The notes under the pieces: generated by a model
What the model was told of the DNA's origin: nothing
The model's input: only the letters and a program-made list of their open reading frames with translations
Databases searched by the model: none
NCBI RefSeq assembly: GCF_001546485.1
Contig: NZ_KQ956867.1
Location: forward strand, 21,624 to 85,366
Length of the DNA: 63,743 nucleotides
Source of the DNA: Gardnerella vaginalis
GTDB taxonomy: Bacteria > Actinomycetota > Actinomycetes > Actinomycetales > Bifidobacteriaceae
Reading direction: 5' to 3'
In this document: one piece after another, positions 45,582 through 58,336 of the stretch
Layout: each line of letters begins with the position of its first letter
Numbering within the stretch: the stretch's first letter is position 1
Program-made: the position numbers and the translations under genes

Positions 45582-46724
45582 TTATGCTTTTGGATCATCT
45601 TTAAGATGATGTTTTGATGTATTTTTTGCATTATCCTTGCGATTACTTTTTGTAGTATTTTTACTATTTTCTTCTGTTTCATCACCAGTTTTTAGATGAT
45701 GCTCATCATAACCCTGCAAGTAGCGTGTATGACGCCAATGATGAATAGAAGCGTTTGTGCCACGATGATGAACGTGATACTTACGAGGTGTGCCACCATA
45801 AGGTAGCTCTTTAACTTCGTCAGCCACTGCCATCTGGTTTACGTTAGAAGGATCCATAATTGCGATTGGTGCAACTGGATCCGCTTCTGTTGGCGCTGCA
45901 GTGCGATTCTTCAAATGCGAAGGCAACCATTCTGCGAACCAAGACAAAGCAAGGCAAATTAAGAAGTAAATAACTGCTGCGACGCTTAAGGTTTGCAAAA
46001 TATTAAAGTACATTGATCCAAGTCGGCGAGATTCTTGGAGCAAATCAGTGTACATAATAATTGAACCAAGTGCAGTATCCTTGAGGACAACTACAAGCTG
46101 AGTTACAGCTGCTGGCATCATAGCAATAATAGCCTGTGGCATTTCAATTTGCGTAAGAGACTGATACTCGCTTAAACCTAACGCTAGTGAAGCTTCACGC
46201 TGACCGTTTGGTAAATTACCAACGCCAGACCGCACTAATTCTGCAACCACGGAGCCGTTATACATAATCAATGCCAACACTACAGCCCAATATGAAGCCT
46301 CTTTCATTCCGGAAAGCGCAAAAGCTCGCCACAAGAAAATCATCAGCATTAACACTGGCACAGCTCGGCAAAATTCAACGACTACTGCAGAAGCGCTACG
46401 AATAATAAAATTCGGTAGCAAACGGCATAATCCAAAGAATAAACCGAAAACAATAGAGCCAATTACTGCTAGCAAGGATGCTTTTAGTGTCATCCATAAG
46501 CCTGGTAAATAGAAATCAATCCAAGCTTCGGACTCTAATGCTGGATTCCATAAAACCCAAGAAAGCTGATTTTCTCCTTCAGGAGGATTGCTTAGTCGCA
46601 TGAGTAAAGCAATAACGCAAATAGCAAATACGCAAGCTGCAATAATATTTGCAATTCTAATTTTTTTAAGTGCTCTTGGACCAGGAGCATCAAATAATAA
46701 TGATTGTTCACGTTGTTTAGCCAT
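45582..46724 (-). CDS. gluD: Amino acid ABC transporter permease (GluD-type)
   Basis: The 380-residue permease has five or more membrane helices and the ABC-permease EAA motif (EASLALGLSEYQSLTQIEMPQA) with the family region LVRSGVGNLPNGQREA. Residues ~270-380 are a hydrophilic, His/Lys/Asp/Asn-rich tail not needed for transport, which is unusual for this family. The ATG at 46724 follows GAAGGTGA. The upstream permease stops 5 bases before it. Together with the other three genes it forms a polar amino acid (probably glutamate) importer. Confidence 0.92.
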   Translation of the reverse strand: MAKQREQSLLFDAPGPRALKKIRIANIIAACVFAICVIALLMRLSNPPEGENQLSWVLWNPALESEAWIDFYLPGLWMTLKASLLAVIGSIVFGLFFGLCRLLPNFIIRSASAVVVEFCRAVPVLMLMIFLWRAFALSGMKEASYWAVVLALIMYNGSVVAELVRSGVGNLPNGQREASLALGLSEYQSLTQIEMPQAIIAMMPAAVTQLVVVLKDTALGSIIMYTDLLQESRRLGSMYFNILQTLSVAAVIYFLICLALSWFAEWLPSHLKNRTAAPTEADPVAPIAIMDPSNVNQMAVADEVKELPYGGTPRKYHVHHRGTNASIHHWRHTRYLQGYDEHHLKTGDETEENSKNTTKSNRKDNAKNTSKHHLKDDPKA

Positions 46725-46729
46725 CGCTA

Positions 46730-47407
46730 TCACCTTCTCACTGCAAGCTTGTTAGACAGATACGTTGTCAAAATGCCGATAGGAATAATGAGAATGATGT
46801 ATCCGCAGGCGAAGATTAAGAAGATTGGAACAATTAAATCCGCATGTTTTTCAATCATCTCGCTCATCATAGTGGAAGTCTCTGTAGCAACAGAAGCTGC
46901 TGCAGCAACTGTGGAATTTTTCAGCAACGCAATAAACGTATTGCCTAATGGTGCTACGGAACCGCAGAAAGTTTGTGGCAAAATAACTTGCGTTGCAGAC
47001 TGGAAGAAATTCAAACCGAGAGCACGGCAAGCTTCAGCCTGACCAACAGGTACAGTATTAAGTCCGGATCTTAAAGATTCACACACAAATGCTGCCGTGT
47101 ACAGAGACAAGCCAGTAATTGCAAGCCAGAAGAAATTCACTTCAAAAATTGATGAGAATCCCAGTTTAAGCTGAGCGTACACACCTAAAACCATGAAAAC
47201 CATGATAATTGTAAGAGGCATGTTCTTAAACAATTCAACGTAAGCAGTTGCGACCATGCGCAGAGACGAAACTGGGCAAATGCGCATAGTAACAAGTATT
47301 ACGCCAATAATGGTGGAAAAAAGTACACTCCACAATGTGATTTCAATATTAACCAAGAAGGCTCCTGGAATATTGTAGGAACTAAAAAGTTGCACGAAAT
47401 CTTGCAT
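46730..47407 (-). CDS. gluC: Amino acid ABC transporter permease (GluC-type)
   Basis: The 225-residue inner-membrane permease has the HisMQ-family topology and the EAA loop EACRALGLNFFQSATQVILP. It starts at 47407, set by AAGGGGAG, 1 base after the stop of the binding-protein gene, rather than at the longer frame from 47452. It is probably one half of a heterodimeric channel with GluD. Confidence 0.93.
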   Translation of the reverse strand: MQDFVQLFSSYNIPGAFLVNIEITLWSVLFSTIIGVILVTMRICPVSSLRMVATAYVELFKNMPLTIIMVFMVLGVYAQLKLGFSSIFEVNFFWLAITGLSLYTAAFVCESLRSGLNTVPVGQAEACRALGLNFFQSATQVILPQTFCGSVAPLGNTFIALLKNSTVAAAASVATETSTMMSEMIEKHADLIVPIFLIFACGYIILIIPIGILTTYLSNKLAVRR

Positions 47408-47408
47408 G

Positions 47409-48242
47409 TTAGTTCTCCCCTTCTTGAGGAATTGGCGGATTATACTTAGCATTTGGTTTAAAACCAGTTCCGCGCAAATTGTCGTTTAGCGCTCGCTTCC
47501 ACGAGCCGTTACGCATCATGTCTTTTAAGGCTGCATTAATTCGCTTTGCTAAGCGAGTGTTACCTTTTTTGATTCCAATGCCGTAATATTCTGCGGTAAA
47601 TGGTTTGTTAACAAGCTTTAAGCGACCTCGTGAAGCGGTTGCCAAACCTGCGAGAATAATATCGTCGGTAGTTACAGCATCCACAATGCCCGAGAATAGT
47701 GCAGTTGCGCACTCAGCATAACCTGGTTGCTGCATAAGTTGCACTTTTGAAGAGAACTTCTCTTTAATAACGATTGCAGATGTTGAGCCAGATACTGAAC
47801 ATAAACGCTTTCCGTCTAAATCGTTTGGACCGCTCACCTTATGCTCATCTTTGCGAACTAATAAGTCTTGACCAGCAACGAAATATGGTCCTGCAAAAGA
47901 TACGATATTCTTGCGAGCGTCCGTAATCGAATATGTTGCTACAATCATATCGACGTCACCGTTTTGAAGCATTGTTTCGCGCTGCTTAGATGGTGATTCT
48001 TTCCATACGATTTGATCTTCCGAATACCCGAGCTTTTTGGCAACATATTTAGCAACGTCAACGTCGAAACCTACGTAAGTTCCGGCTTTTTTGAAGCCCA
48101 AGCCCGGCTGATCAAACTTAATGCCAATTCGTATTACTTTTTTACCGTCGCTGCGGTCGCATGCTGTAAGAGGCATGACGCAGCAAACTGTACAAAGTAC
48201 TGCTAATATCGCACGAAAAATGCGATTATGTAATATTTTCAT
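47409..48242 (-). CDS. gluB: Glutamate-type periplasmic-binding-like lipoprotein (GluB-type)
   Basis: The 277-residue solute-binding protein has a signal peptide (residues 1-28) ending with the lipobox LTAC, with Cys28 lipidated. It then shows the family-3 binding fold: VIRIGIKFDQPGLGFK, YVGFDVDVAKYVAKKLG and VDMIVATYSITDAR. The start at 48242 with GGGA upstream is preferred over one 11 codons earlier. Specificity for glutamate is by analogy to actinobacterial gluABCD operons; the pocket residues were not checked. Confidence 0.92.
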   Translation of the reverse strand: MKILHNRIFRAILAVLCTVCCVMPLTACDRSDGKKVIRIGIKFDQPGLGFKKAGTYVGFDVDVAKYVAKKLGYSEDQIVWKESPSKQRETMLQNGDVDMIVATYSITDARKNIVSFAGPYFVAGQDLLVRKDEHKVSGPNDLDGKRLCSVSGSTSAIVIKEKFSSKVQLMQQPGYAECATALFSGIVDAVTTDDIILAGLATASRGRLKLVNKPFTAEYYGIGIKKGNTRLAKRINAALKDMMRNGSWKRALNDNLRGTGFKPNAKYNPPIPQEGEN

Positions 48243-48315
48243 ATCTTTTCCCTTCATAAGAACTGTTTTTCGCATGTTTTGGCGTTTAAGCTAAAACGAA
48301 ATTGAAAAAGCACTA

Positions 48316-49128
48316 TTAGTGCGTGAGAATCTTGGAAAGGAAATCTTTAGCTCGATCGGTTTTTGGATGCTCGAAGAATTCTTCAGGAGTACCCTGCTCA
48401 AGGATTTGACCGTCAGCCATGAACACGATGCGATCTGCAGCTTTACGAGCAAATCCCATTTCGTGTGTAACGCAAATCATGGTCATACCTTCTTTAGCGA
48501 GCTCAACCATAACATCCAATACTTCGTTCACCATCTCTGGATCAAGAGCAGAAGTTGGCTCATCAAAAAGCATGACTTTTGGTTGCATAGCGAGAGCTCG
48601 AGCAATGGCTACACGTTGCTGCTGACCACCTGAAAGCTGTGAAGGCATTTTCTGCGCTTGACTATCAACGCCTACTCTAGTAAGTAGTTCCATAGCTAAG
48701 GATTCAGCGCTCTGCTGATCCATGTGACGAACTTTCATTGGAGCAAGTGTTACATTTTCTAGAATCGTTTTGTTTGCGAAGAGATTAAACGATTGAAATA
48801 CCATGCCAACTTCTGCACGCAAAGCGGCAAGTTCTTTACCTTCTTGCGGAAGTGGCATGCCATCGATACGAATATCGCCAGAATCAATGGTTTCTAGACG
48901 ATTGACAGTACGGCACATGGTTGATTTACCAGAACCAGATGGACCGATAATAACTAAAACTTCCCCTTTATTAACGGTAAGGTTAATATCTTTAAGCACA
49001 TGCAATTTCCCAAAATGTTTTTCAACATGGCTTAATTCAACGAGGGGATTTGCCGCTTGTTGCACTTTAGCAGTGCTAATAGTCATATCCTCGGCGTTTG
49101 GATTTGACTTTGATACTTGCTTATCCAT
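48316..49128 (-). CDS. gluA: Amino acid ABC transporter ATP-binding protein (GluA-type)
   Basis: The 270-residue ATPase has Walker [11 protein letters not shown]-loop MVFQSFNLF, signature [16 protein letters not shown], and Walker [15 protein letters not shown], then the H-loop CVTHEMGFA. It is the first gene of the four-gene operon gluA-gluB-gluC-gluD. No strong Shine-Dalgarno precedes the ATG at 49128; an internal ATG 14 codons later follows GAGGAT closely. A palindrome and a candidate promoter lie upstream. Confidence 0.95.
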   Translation of the reverse strand: MDKQVSKSNPNAEDMTISTAKVQQAANPLVELSHVEKHFGKLHVLKDINLTVNKGEVLVIIGPSGSGKSTMCRTVNRLETIDSGDIRIDGMPLPQEGKELAALRAEVGMVFQSFNLFANKTILENVTLAPMKVRHMDQQSAESLAMELLTRVGVDSQAQKMPSQLSGGQQQRVAIARALAMQPKVMLFDEPTSALDPEMVNEVLDVMVELAKEGMTMICVTHEMGFARKAADRIVFMADGQILEQGTPEEFFEHPKTDRAKDFLSKILTH

Positions 49129-49180
49129 AACAAGAAGTCTAGCTAAACTGTGTTACGGTTATTTATCACTATCGTTACGT

Positions 49181-49202
49181 TTTGTAACTCTTACGTTACA
49201 AA
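49181..49202. promoter_or_regulatory. Palindrome upstream of gluA, candidate operator
   Basis: TTTGTAAC (49181-49188) and GTTACAAA (49195-49202) are exact 8-base half-sites separated by 6 bases. Two extra GTTACG half-site-like elements lie nearer to gluA (near 49151 and 49173). On the minus strand the right end of the palindrome overlaps a possible -35 (TTACAA) with TAAATA 16 bases later. No known regulator consensus was matched. Confidence 0.6.
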
Positions 49203-49204
49203 TA

Positions 49205-49245
49205 AAGCCGTTAATTGCGATTATTAAACCAACAATCAACGGCTT
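49205..49245 (-). terminator. Terminator after aspS
   Basis: AAGCCGTTAATTG (49205-49217) pairs with CAATCAACGGCTT (49233-49245) with one mismatch. On the minus strand it lies 30 bases after the aspS stop and is followed by TATTTGT, ending hisS-aspS before the glu promoter. Confidence 0.75.
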
Positions 49246-49274
49246 CGTAACAATTAAATTTTACAAGTAACTAT

Positions 49275-51071
49275 TTACTCGTCTTCTTCTGGATCGTAGT
49301 CAACACCAGTTTCTGCGCGCTGTTCGTCTGAAATTGGAGCTGGAGCACCAGTTAGAGGGTCACGACCGCCACCAGCCTTAGGGAAAGCGATGACGTCGCG
49401 GATTGAGCTTGCACCTGCCAAAATTGCAGCAGTACGATCCCAACCCAAAGCAATACCAGCGTGAGGTGGAGCACCGTACTTAAATGCTTCAAGCAAGAAG
49501 CCAAACTTTTCGTCTGCTTCTGCTTTATCGATTCCAAGAACGTTCAAAACACGATCTTGAATATCATCGCGGTGAATACGAACTGAGCCACCGCCCATCT
49601 CGTTACCGTTGCAAACAATATCGTAAGAATCGCTCATGGCGTGCTCTGGATCTTTATCGAACTTATCAATCCAATCAGCAGATGGCATGGTAAACGGATG
49701 GTGCATAGAAGTCCACTTTGAGTGACCAACAGCAACATCGTCATCATCTGGATCATCCGTGCGCTTAAACAGTGGGAAGTCAACAACCCAAGTAAAAGCA
49801 AACTCATCTGGGTGAAGTAATCCTGCGCGGCTAGCAAGTTCAACGCGTACTGCGCCAAGCAAAAGCTGGGAAGATTCGCGAGAGCCAGCTGCAAAGAACA
49901 CTGCGTCGCCATCTTCAGCGCCAACAGCTTCTTTCAAACCTGCGCGTTCTTCTTCACTAAGGTTCTTAGCAACAGGACCTTTCAGCTCGCCATCTTCGCC
50001 GAAGACTACATAAGCTAAGCCCTTAGCGCCACGCTGCTTAGCCCAATCCTGCCAAGCATCAAACTGGCGGCGAGGAGTTGCAGCGCCTCCCTTAAAGAGC
50101 ACTGCGCCAACGTAAGAAGCTTGGAATACGCGGAATGGAGTGTTCTTAAAGAAGTCAGTCAACTCAATAAGAGGGTTACCAAAACGCAAATCAGGCTTAT
50201 CGGAGCCGTACTTATCCATAGCTTCCTGCCATGTAATACGAGGCAAAGGAAGAGTAATCTCATGACCTGCTTCCTTCCAAATAGCCGCAATGACGCGCTC
50301 CGCCATAGCCATAACATCTTCCTGGCTTGCAAAGCTCATTTCCATATCGAGCTGAGTGAACTCAGGCTGACGATCGGCACGGAAGTCCTCATCGCGATAG
50401 CAGCGCGCAAGCTGATAGTAGCGTTCGACGCCAGAAACCATGAGCAACTGCTTTAAAAGTTGAGGAGACTGTGGAAGTGCGTACCAAGAGCCTGGAACCA
50501 AACGTGCTGGAACAACGAAGTCGCGTGCGCCTTCTGGAGTGGACTTAATAAATGTTGGTGTTTCAACTTCAGTAAAGTCCATATCTTCCAAAGCGTGACG
50601 AGCAGCCTTAGCCATATCGGAACGCAATTTCAAATTGCGCTGCATGGATGGGCGACGCAAATCAAGATAACGATACTTCAAACGAACATCTTCACTAGGA
50701 AGCTTGTTTTCGGACTCGTTTTCCAAAGCTGTAGAAACTTGGAATGGTAAGGCATCAGACTTTGCAAGAATGGTAACTGTTTCTGCAACAATCTCAATTT
50801 TACCGGTTGCTAGATGATCATTCTCGTTACCATCTGGGCGCAAACGAACTTCGCCAGTTACTTGTACAACGAATTCGCTACGTAACGGACGAGCAGTTTC
50901 TTCATCATAAATAACAACCTGCACTAAGCCTGTGTTATCACGGACATCAACGAAGGCAACTCCACCGTGATCACGGCGACGGTCAACCCAACCAGCAATG
51001 GTCACTTTCTGCCCGACCAAGTTCTCAGTCACTTCAACGGCATGATGTGTACGATACGCCGTCTGGCTCAT
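49275..51071 (-). CDS. aspS: Aspartyl-tRNA synthetase
   Basis: The 598-residue class II synthetase starts with an OB-fold anticodon-binding domain ([23 protein letters not shown]), then the catalytic core with motif 2 region [24 protein letters not shown], and a GAD-type insertion, ending [12 protein letters not shown] (motif 3). The start at 51071 with GAGGAAG upstream is used; the longer frame from 51215 has no conserved residues. The sequence was not inspected for AsnRS-versus-AspRS discrimination residues. It is downstream of hisS with a 92-base gap. Confidence 0.96.
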   Translation of the reverse strand: MSQTAYRTHHAVEVTENLVGQKVTIAGWVDRRRDHGGVAFVDVRDNTGLVQVVIYDEETARPLRSEFVVQVTGEVRLRPDGNENDHLATGKIEIVAETVTILAKSDALPFQVSTALENESENKLPSEDVRLKYRYLDLRRPSMQRNLKLRSDMAKAARHALEDMDFTEVETPTFIKSTPEGARDFVVPARLVPGSWYALPQSPQLLKQLLMVSGVERYYQLARCYRDEDFRADRQPEFTQLDMEMSFASQEDVMAMAERVIAAIWKEAGHEITLPLPRITWQEAMDKYGSDKPDLRFGNPLIELTDFFKNTPFRVFQASYVGAVLFKGGAATPRRQFDAWQDWAKQRGAKGLAYVVFGEDGELKGPVAKNLSEEERAGLKEAVGAEDGDAVFFAAGSRESSQLLLGAVRVELASRAGLLHPDEFAFTWVVDFPLFKRTDDPDDDDVAVGHSKWTSMHHPFTMPSADWIDKFDKDPEHAMSDSYDIVCNGNEMGGGSVRIHRDDIQDRVLNVLGIDKAEADEKFGFLLEAFKYGAPPHAGIALGWDRTAAILAGASSIRDVIAFPKAGGGRDPLTGAPAPISDEQRAETGVDYDPEEDE

Positions 51072-51163
51072 AAGTCCACTTCCTCTACGTTCTAATATTG
51101 ATATATTCATTTGTTTTATTGACATAATTTTACGCGCAGTATTCAGGCAAATTCGCGAGAATA

Positions 51164-52564
51164 TTATTGAGCGCATGAAACTGTCTGCCGGGCATAAACA
51201 GTATCCGGTTGCCACGACGTGGCATCTGCAGATTCTTGGTCACCCGTAATAATATTCTTTACTTCATCATGAGCGGAGTCAGATTCAGTACTATCCGCTG
51301 GGAACCATACGTAAGGAATGCCCAGTTTGTCAGCATATTTGATTTGTTTACCAAGTTTCGCTGCAGTTGGTGCGACGTCAGCTGCAATACCGCGTTCGCG
51401 AAGCTTTCTAGCAATTTCATTGCATGCGGGACGATCTTCTTCATTCCATACTGCAACCATTACTGCAGCAGGAGAAACGCGAGAAACTGTAGCACCTGCT
51501 GTATGGAGCATGTAGGAAAGTAAACGTGACATGCCGATTGAAAGACCTACACCCGGATACTTTTTCTTGCCTTGTGAAACAAGATTATCGTAACGTCCTC
51601 CAGAACAAATAGAACCAAGCGATGCTGCGTTATCAAGGAAAGTTTCGTAAACTGAACCAGTGTAATAATCAAGTCCACGAGCAATCTTTAAATCAGCAAC
51701 AACGGCACCTGGACGAATACGTGCTGCTTCGTCAACAATCATCGCAAGCGTTTCAACACCTTCTGAGGCTAAAACATACGATTCATTATCTTCGCTTCGA
51801 GAAATATCATGCTTATCACATAATGCGTCGAAACGAGATTTTAATTCTTCGCCTGTTTCCGCAGTAAGTTCTGCTAATTCTAAGCATGCTGCAGCTTGAG
51901 AATCTGTAGCTCCACACTCTTTTATGAGAAGCTTTGACACCTCTTCGGCACCAATTTTGTCAAGCTTATCGATTTCGCGAAGTACGCCCTCTATATCTGT
52001 TAAGCCAATGCCACGGTAAAAACCTTCAGAAAGTTTGCGATTATTAGCGTGTACAGTTGCTTTAGGGAGACCAAATTTGCGTAAGCGTTCAAGAGCTTCA
52101 ACCATAACTAATGGTAATTCAACTTCATAATGAGCTGGCAAATCACCATTACCAACTACATCAATATCTGCTTGCACAAATTCGCGGAAACGACCTTCTT
52201 GAGGTCGCTCCCCTCGCCAAACTTTTTGCATCTGCCAACGTTTGAACGGGAATGCTAAATCACCCGTATGCTCAACAACGTAACGGCTAAGCGGAACTGT
52301 TAAATCAAAATGCAAGCCAATTCGTTCTTCTACAGGAGTGTCAGATTCGTGACCAACTTCTTGCAATCTTGATAATAAATAAATTTCTTTACTGGTTTCA
52401 CCTTTTTTTAGTAAACTTGAACCCTGTTCAACGGCACGTGTTTCAATGCCAATAAAACCGTTGAGTTCAAAGACTTCTCGTAGTGTATCGATTACTTGCT
52501 GTTCAACAGCGCGTTCACTAGGAAGCCATTCAGGGAAACCTGATATTGATGAGCCTTGTACCAT
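51164..52564 (-). CDS. hisS: Histidyl-tRNA synthetase
   Basis: The 466-residue class II enzyme begins [17 protein letters not shown] and contains the HisRS motifs [27 protein letters not shown] and GGRYDNLV, with a C-terminal anticodon domain. The ATG at 52564 is preferred to the GTG two codons upstream. The hisS-aspS order is normal for bacteria of this group. The 95-base gap to the DUF349 gene on the other strand must hold both promoters. Confidence 0.96.
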   Translation of the reverse strand: MVQGSSISGFPEWLPSERAVEQQVIDTLREVFELNGFIGIETRAVEQGSSLLKKGETSKEIYLLSRLQEVGHESDTPVEERIGLHFDLTVPLSRYVVEHTGDLAFPFKRWQMQKVWRGERPQEGRFREFVQADIDVVGNGDLPAHYEVELPLVMVEALERLRKFGLPKATVHANNRKLSEGFYRGIGLTDIEGVLREIDKLDKIGAEEVSKLLIKECGATDSQAAACLELAELTAETGEELKSRFDALCDKHDISRSEDNESYVLASEGVETLAMIVDEAARIRPGAVVADLKIARGLDYYTGSVYETFLDNAASLGSICSGGRYDNLVSQGKKKYPGVGLSIGMSRLLSYMLHTAGATVSRVSPAAVMVAVWNEEDRPACNEIARKLRERGIAADVAPTAAKLGKQIKYADKLGIPYVWFPADSTESDSAHDEVKNIITGDQESADATSWQPDTVYARQTVSCAQ

Positions 52565-52659
52565 GTCCACTATAATAGGTGGTGTTGCGGAAAATCATGG
52601 CTTACCGTCATACTTATTCGTAACACTGTTATTATGCATTTGCTGTAAGGAGTCGTCCC

Positions 52660-54030
52660 GTGACCGAACAGACTAAACCTGAAGAAACTATCCAATCCAA
52701 TGCCACACCAAAGCCGCATGTGCCATCACCAGCTAGCTTTGCTCATAAGGCTCGTGTTGTTGCGCAAGCTCCAACTATTTCCTATAGTGAAGAGGATATT
52801 AAATCGGCACAAAACTTTGGTCGTGTTGATGAAAATGGTACCGTATATGTTCGTGAAAATGGTGCTGAACGTGAAGTCGGTCAGTATTCTACTGGTACTC
52901 CTGAAGAGGCTTTAACTTTCTATATTCATCGTTACCTTGATTTGAAAATTAAGCTTGATTTGTTTGCTAAGAGACTGGAATCTTCTAACGTCAAAGCAAA
53001 AGAAATTGATGAAACGTTACATGCTTTGCAAACTGAATTAGAAAATCCTGCGGCTGTTGGTGATCTTGCTGCTTTGCGTGCACGACACGCCGAGCTAAAG
53101 GCAAAGGGTGATGAAAAGAAAGAAGCACTTGCGAAAGCGCGTAAAGAAGCTCTTGAGAAAGCTCTCAAGGAGCGAGCAAATATAGTAGAACGTGCTGAAG
53201 CATTAGTCGCCCACATGAGTGAGTCAACAAATTGGCGTGAACTCAATGATAAGTTGCGTGCTCTTTTTGATGAGTGGCAGGAACATCAGCGTACAACTAT
53301 TCATTTAAATAAGGCTGACGCTGACGCTTTGTGGCAGCGCTTCTCTAAAGCGCGTTCTGCATTTTCTCAAGCTCGTAATTCTTGGGTTAAAGAGCGTGAG
53401 CATGTGCGCAATAATGCTAAACAGCTTAAGGAAGCTATTATTGCTGAGGCAGAAGCACTCAAGAGCTCTACAGATTGGCGTGAAACTTCTATGAAGTTTA
53501 ATGCATTGATGGATCGTTGGAAGAAAGCAGGAAATGCGGGTCGTCAGCATGATGATGCTTTGTGGACTAAGTTCCGTGAAGCTGCGGATGCTTTCTATCA
53601 CGCACGTCAAGCTGATCGTGAAAAGATGAACGCTGGAGAGCACGAGAACCTTGCTAAGAAGGAAGCGTTGCTTGCAAAAGCTGAAGCTCTGCTACCTGTC
53701 GAAAATGAGGAAGCTGCTAAGAAAGCTCGTAAAGCATTGTCTGCAATTCAAGAAGAGTGGGATGCTATTGGGTACGTTCCTCGTGAGGATATGCGTCGCA
53801 TCGAAACACGCCTGAATGATGTTGATAAGAAGATTAAGGCTGTTGAGGAAGCTGCTTGGAGGGATGCTGATCCTGAAGCTAACGCTCGTAAGTCTAGTTT
53901 TGCTTCGCAGTTGCAGGCACAGCTTGATGAACTTGATGCCGCAATTGCTAAAGAAAGTGATGCAAAGCGTAAAGCTAAGTTGGAAGCTGAAAAAGCTACT
54001 AAAGAGCAGTGGTTGAATGCTATTAAGTAA
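52660..54030 (+). CDS. DUF349-repeat protein
   Basis: The 456-residue, highly charged helical protein has repeated DUF349 units of the form W-R-E-x-N-D/S-K with a WQRFSKARSAFSQAR-type segment: residues ~190-250, ~270-330 and ~350-400 are clear copies. No signal peptide or membrane segment is seen. DUF349 proteins are widespread in Actinobacteria with no established biochemical function. The GTG start at 52660 is set by AAGGAG at 52647-52652. A strong terminator follows. Confidence 0.9.
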   Translation: MTEQTKPEETIQSNATPKPHVPSPASFAHKARVVAQAPTISYSEEDIKSAQNFGRVDENGTVYVRENGAEREVGQYSTGTPEEALTFYIHRYLDLKIKLDLFAKRLESSNVKAKEIDETLHALQTELENPAAVGDLAALRARHAELKAKGDEKKEALAKARKEALEKALKERANIVERAEALVAHMSESTNWRELNDKLRALFDEWQEHQRTTIHLNKADADALWQRFSKARSAFSQARNSWVKEREHVRNNAKQLKEAIIAEAEALKSSTDWRETSMKFNALMDRWKKAGNAGRQHDDALWTKFREAADAFYHARQADREKMNAGEHENLAKKEALLAKAEALLPVENEEAAKKARKALSAIQEEWDAIGYVPREDMRRIETRLNDVDKKIKAVEEAAWRDADPEANARKSSFASQLQAQLDELDAAIAKESDAKRKAKLEAEKATKEQWLNAIK

Positions 54031-54073
54031 TTTGCTTCATAACAGAATCAACAGGTTCTAAGAAATTGAAAGA

Positions 54074-54119
54074 AAGTATGGGGTTGCTTGAAGAATCAAG
54101 TGGCCCCATACTTATTTTT
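54074..54119 (+). terminator. Intrinsic terminator after the DUF349 gene
   Basis: AAGTATGGGG (54074-54083) pairs with CCCCATACTT (54104-54113) around a 20-base loop, followed by ATTTTTA. The next gene on the other strand ends at 54144, so it may serve both. Confidence 0.88.
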
Positions 54120-54143
54120 ATTATTATTTTCCGAATATTTTCT

Positions 54144-55277
54144 TTATTCAGATTTTTCTATTAACGATTGAGCAAGTTTTACGAAAGTACGAGCTAATTG
54201 GGAATCATCTAGTTTGCCTTTTTCATTGAGTACTGCTGGACGTCCGCACTCGCCGATTTCCCTGAGCATCGGGTCAAATGGAAGTTGAGCTAAAAGAGGT
54301 ACGTTGCTGTGGAGAGCATTACAAAGTTGTTCGCTGACTCTTTTTCCTCCGCCGGAACCGAATATTTCTAAGCGTTCGCCATTATTTTCAAACCAGCTCA
54401 TATTTTCAACAACTCCACGCACACTTACCGGAATTTGTAGAGCCATCAGCCCTGCTCTTACTGCCACGTCTGATGCACTTGGTTGTGGAGTGGTAACAAC
54501 AACAAGTTCAACACTTGGTAAAGATTGTGCCACTGCTAATGCCATGTCTCCTGTGCCTGGAGCTAAATCAAGTAGTAAAACGTCTGGGTTTCCCCACCAT
54601 ACGTCCGAAAGAAATTGTTCCAGTGAACGCTGTAAACGCGGTCCTCTCCACAAAATTGCGCGATCAGTGCCAGCAAACATGCCAATTGAAATAAGCTTTA
54701 CTCCCCAACCAACCACTGGCATCAGCATGCCATTAAGATTTGTAGGCTGTGAGTTGATGCCGAACATGCGCGGTAAAGAAAACCCATATACGTCAGCGTC
54801 AATAGCTGCAGTATCATAACCTAGTGCGGCAAAAGTTGCGGCTAAATTAGCAGTTATCGAAGATTTACCAACGCCACCTTTACCGGAAGCAATAGCGAAA
54901 ATTCGTGTGCGTGTGCCAGCTTTGTTAAACGGGTTTTCTTTACGCTCAGCTTTTAAATCTGCTACTAGCTTTTCTAACTTACTTTTGCTCATAGCAGTAG
55001 CAACAACATGAGGTATCAGTGTTGCTTGAGGATATTGAGCTACAACGTCTTGAACTCGTCCTGTAATAATTTCTGCTAATGGGCAATTTGGTACAGTGAG
55101 CTCAAGGTTAATTTCTACATCATAAGTTGGTTTAATTTTGGTTGATGCTTCAATTTTTTCTTTAACGTGCACGCCAGTTACCATATTGAGTTCTGTAACT
55201 GAACGTCCTAATTCTGGATCAATAACGCTACCCAGCAAATCGTAAACGCGTGTTTCGAGTTCGCTTGTGTTATTCAT
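54144..55277 (-). CDS. Mrp/NBP35-type P-loop ATPase with DUF59 domain
   Basis: The 377-residue protein has an N-terminal DUF59 (MIP18-like) domain (residues ~8-110), then a ParA/Mrp-type ATPase with the deviant Walker A GKGGVGKSSITANLA, AIDADVYGFSLPR and LLLDLAPGTGDMALA. It belongs to the Mrp/ApbC family linked to iron-sulfur cluster carrying. The CxxC motif of many Mrp proteins was not seen near the C-terminus. The ATG at 55277 lies 4 bases after the ligA stop, so it is co-transcribed with ligA. Confidence 0.92.
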   Translation of the reverse strand: MNNTSELETRVYDLLGSVIDPELGRSVTELNMVTGVHVKEKIEASTKIKPTYDVEINLELTVPNCPLAEIITGRVQDVVAQYPQATLIPHVVATAMSKSKLEKLVADLKAERKENPFNKAGTRTRIFAIASGKGGVGKSSITANLAATFAALGYDTAAIDADVYGFSLPRMFGINSQPTNLNGMLMPVVGWGVKLISIGMFAGTDRAILWRGPRLQRSLEQFLSDVWWGNPDVLLLDLAPGTGDMALAVAQSLPSVELVVVTTPQPSASDVAVRAGLMALQIPVSVRGVVENMSWFENNGERLEIFGSGGGKRVSEQLCNALHSNVPLLAQLPFDPMLREIGECGRPAVLNEKGKLDDSQLARTFVKLAQSLIEKSE

Positions 55278-55281
55278 TACG

Positions 55282-58227
<2,946 letters not shown>

Positions 58228-58336
58228 TTAATATTCATTCGCTCTCTATGACGACTGCTACTGCAACGTTTTTATACGCAGTATGCAGATTGTAAGGCTC
58301 ATTATAAGCCTGCTTTGCGCTGTCATTTTGCGCGTG

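Noticed and set aside
49634-49924. Antisense frames within aspS and hisS
   Set aside because: They overlap strongly conserved synthetase sequence and have no independent support.
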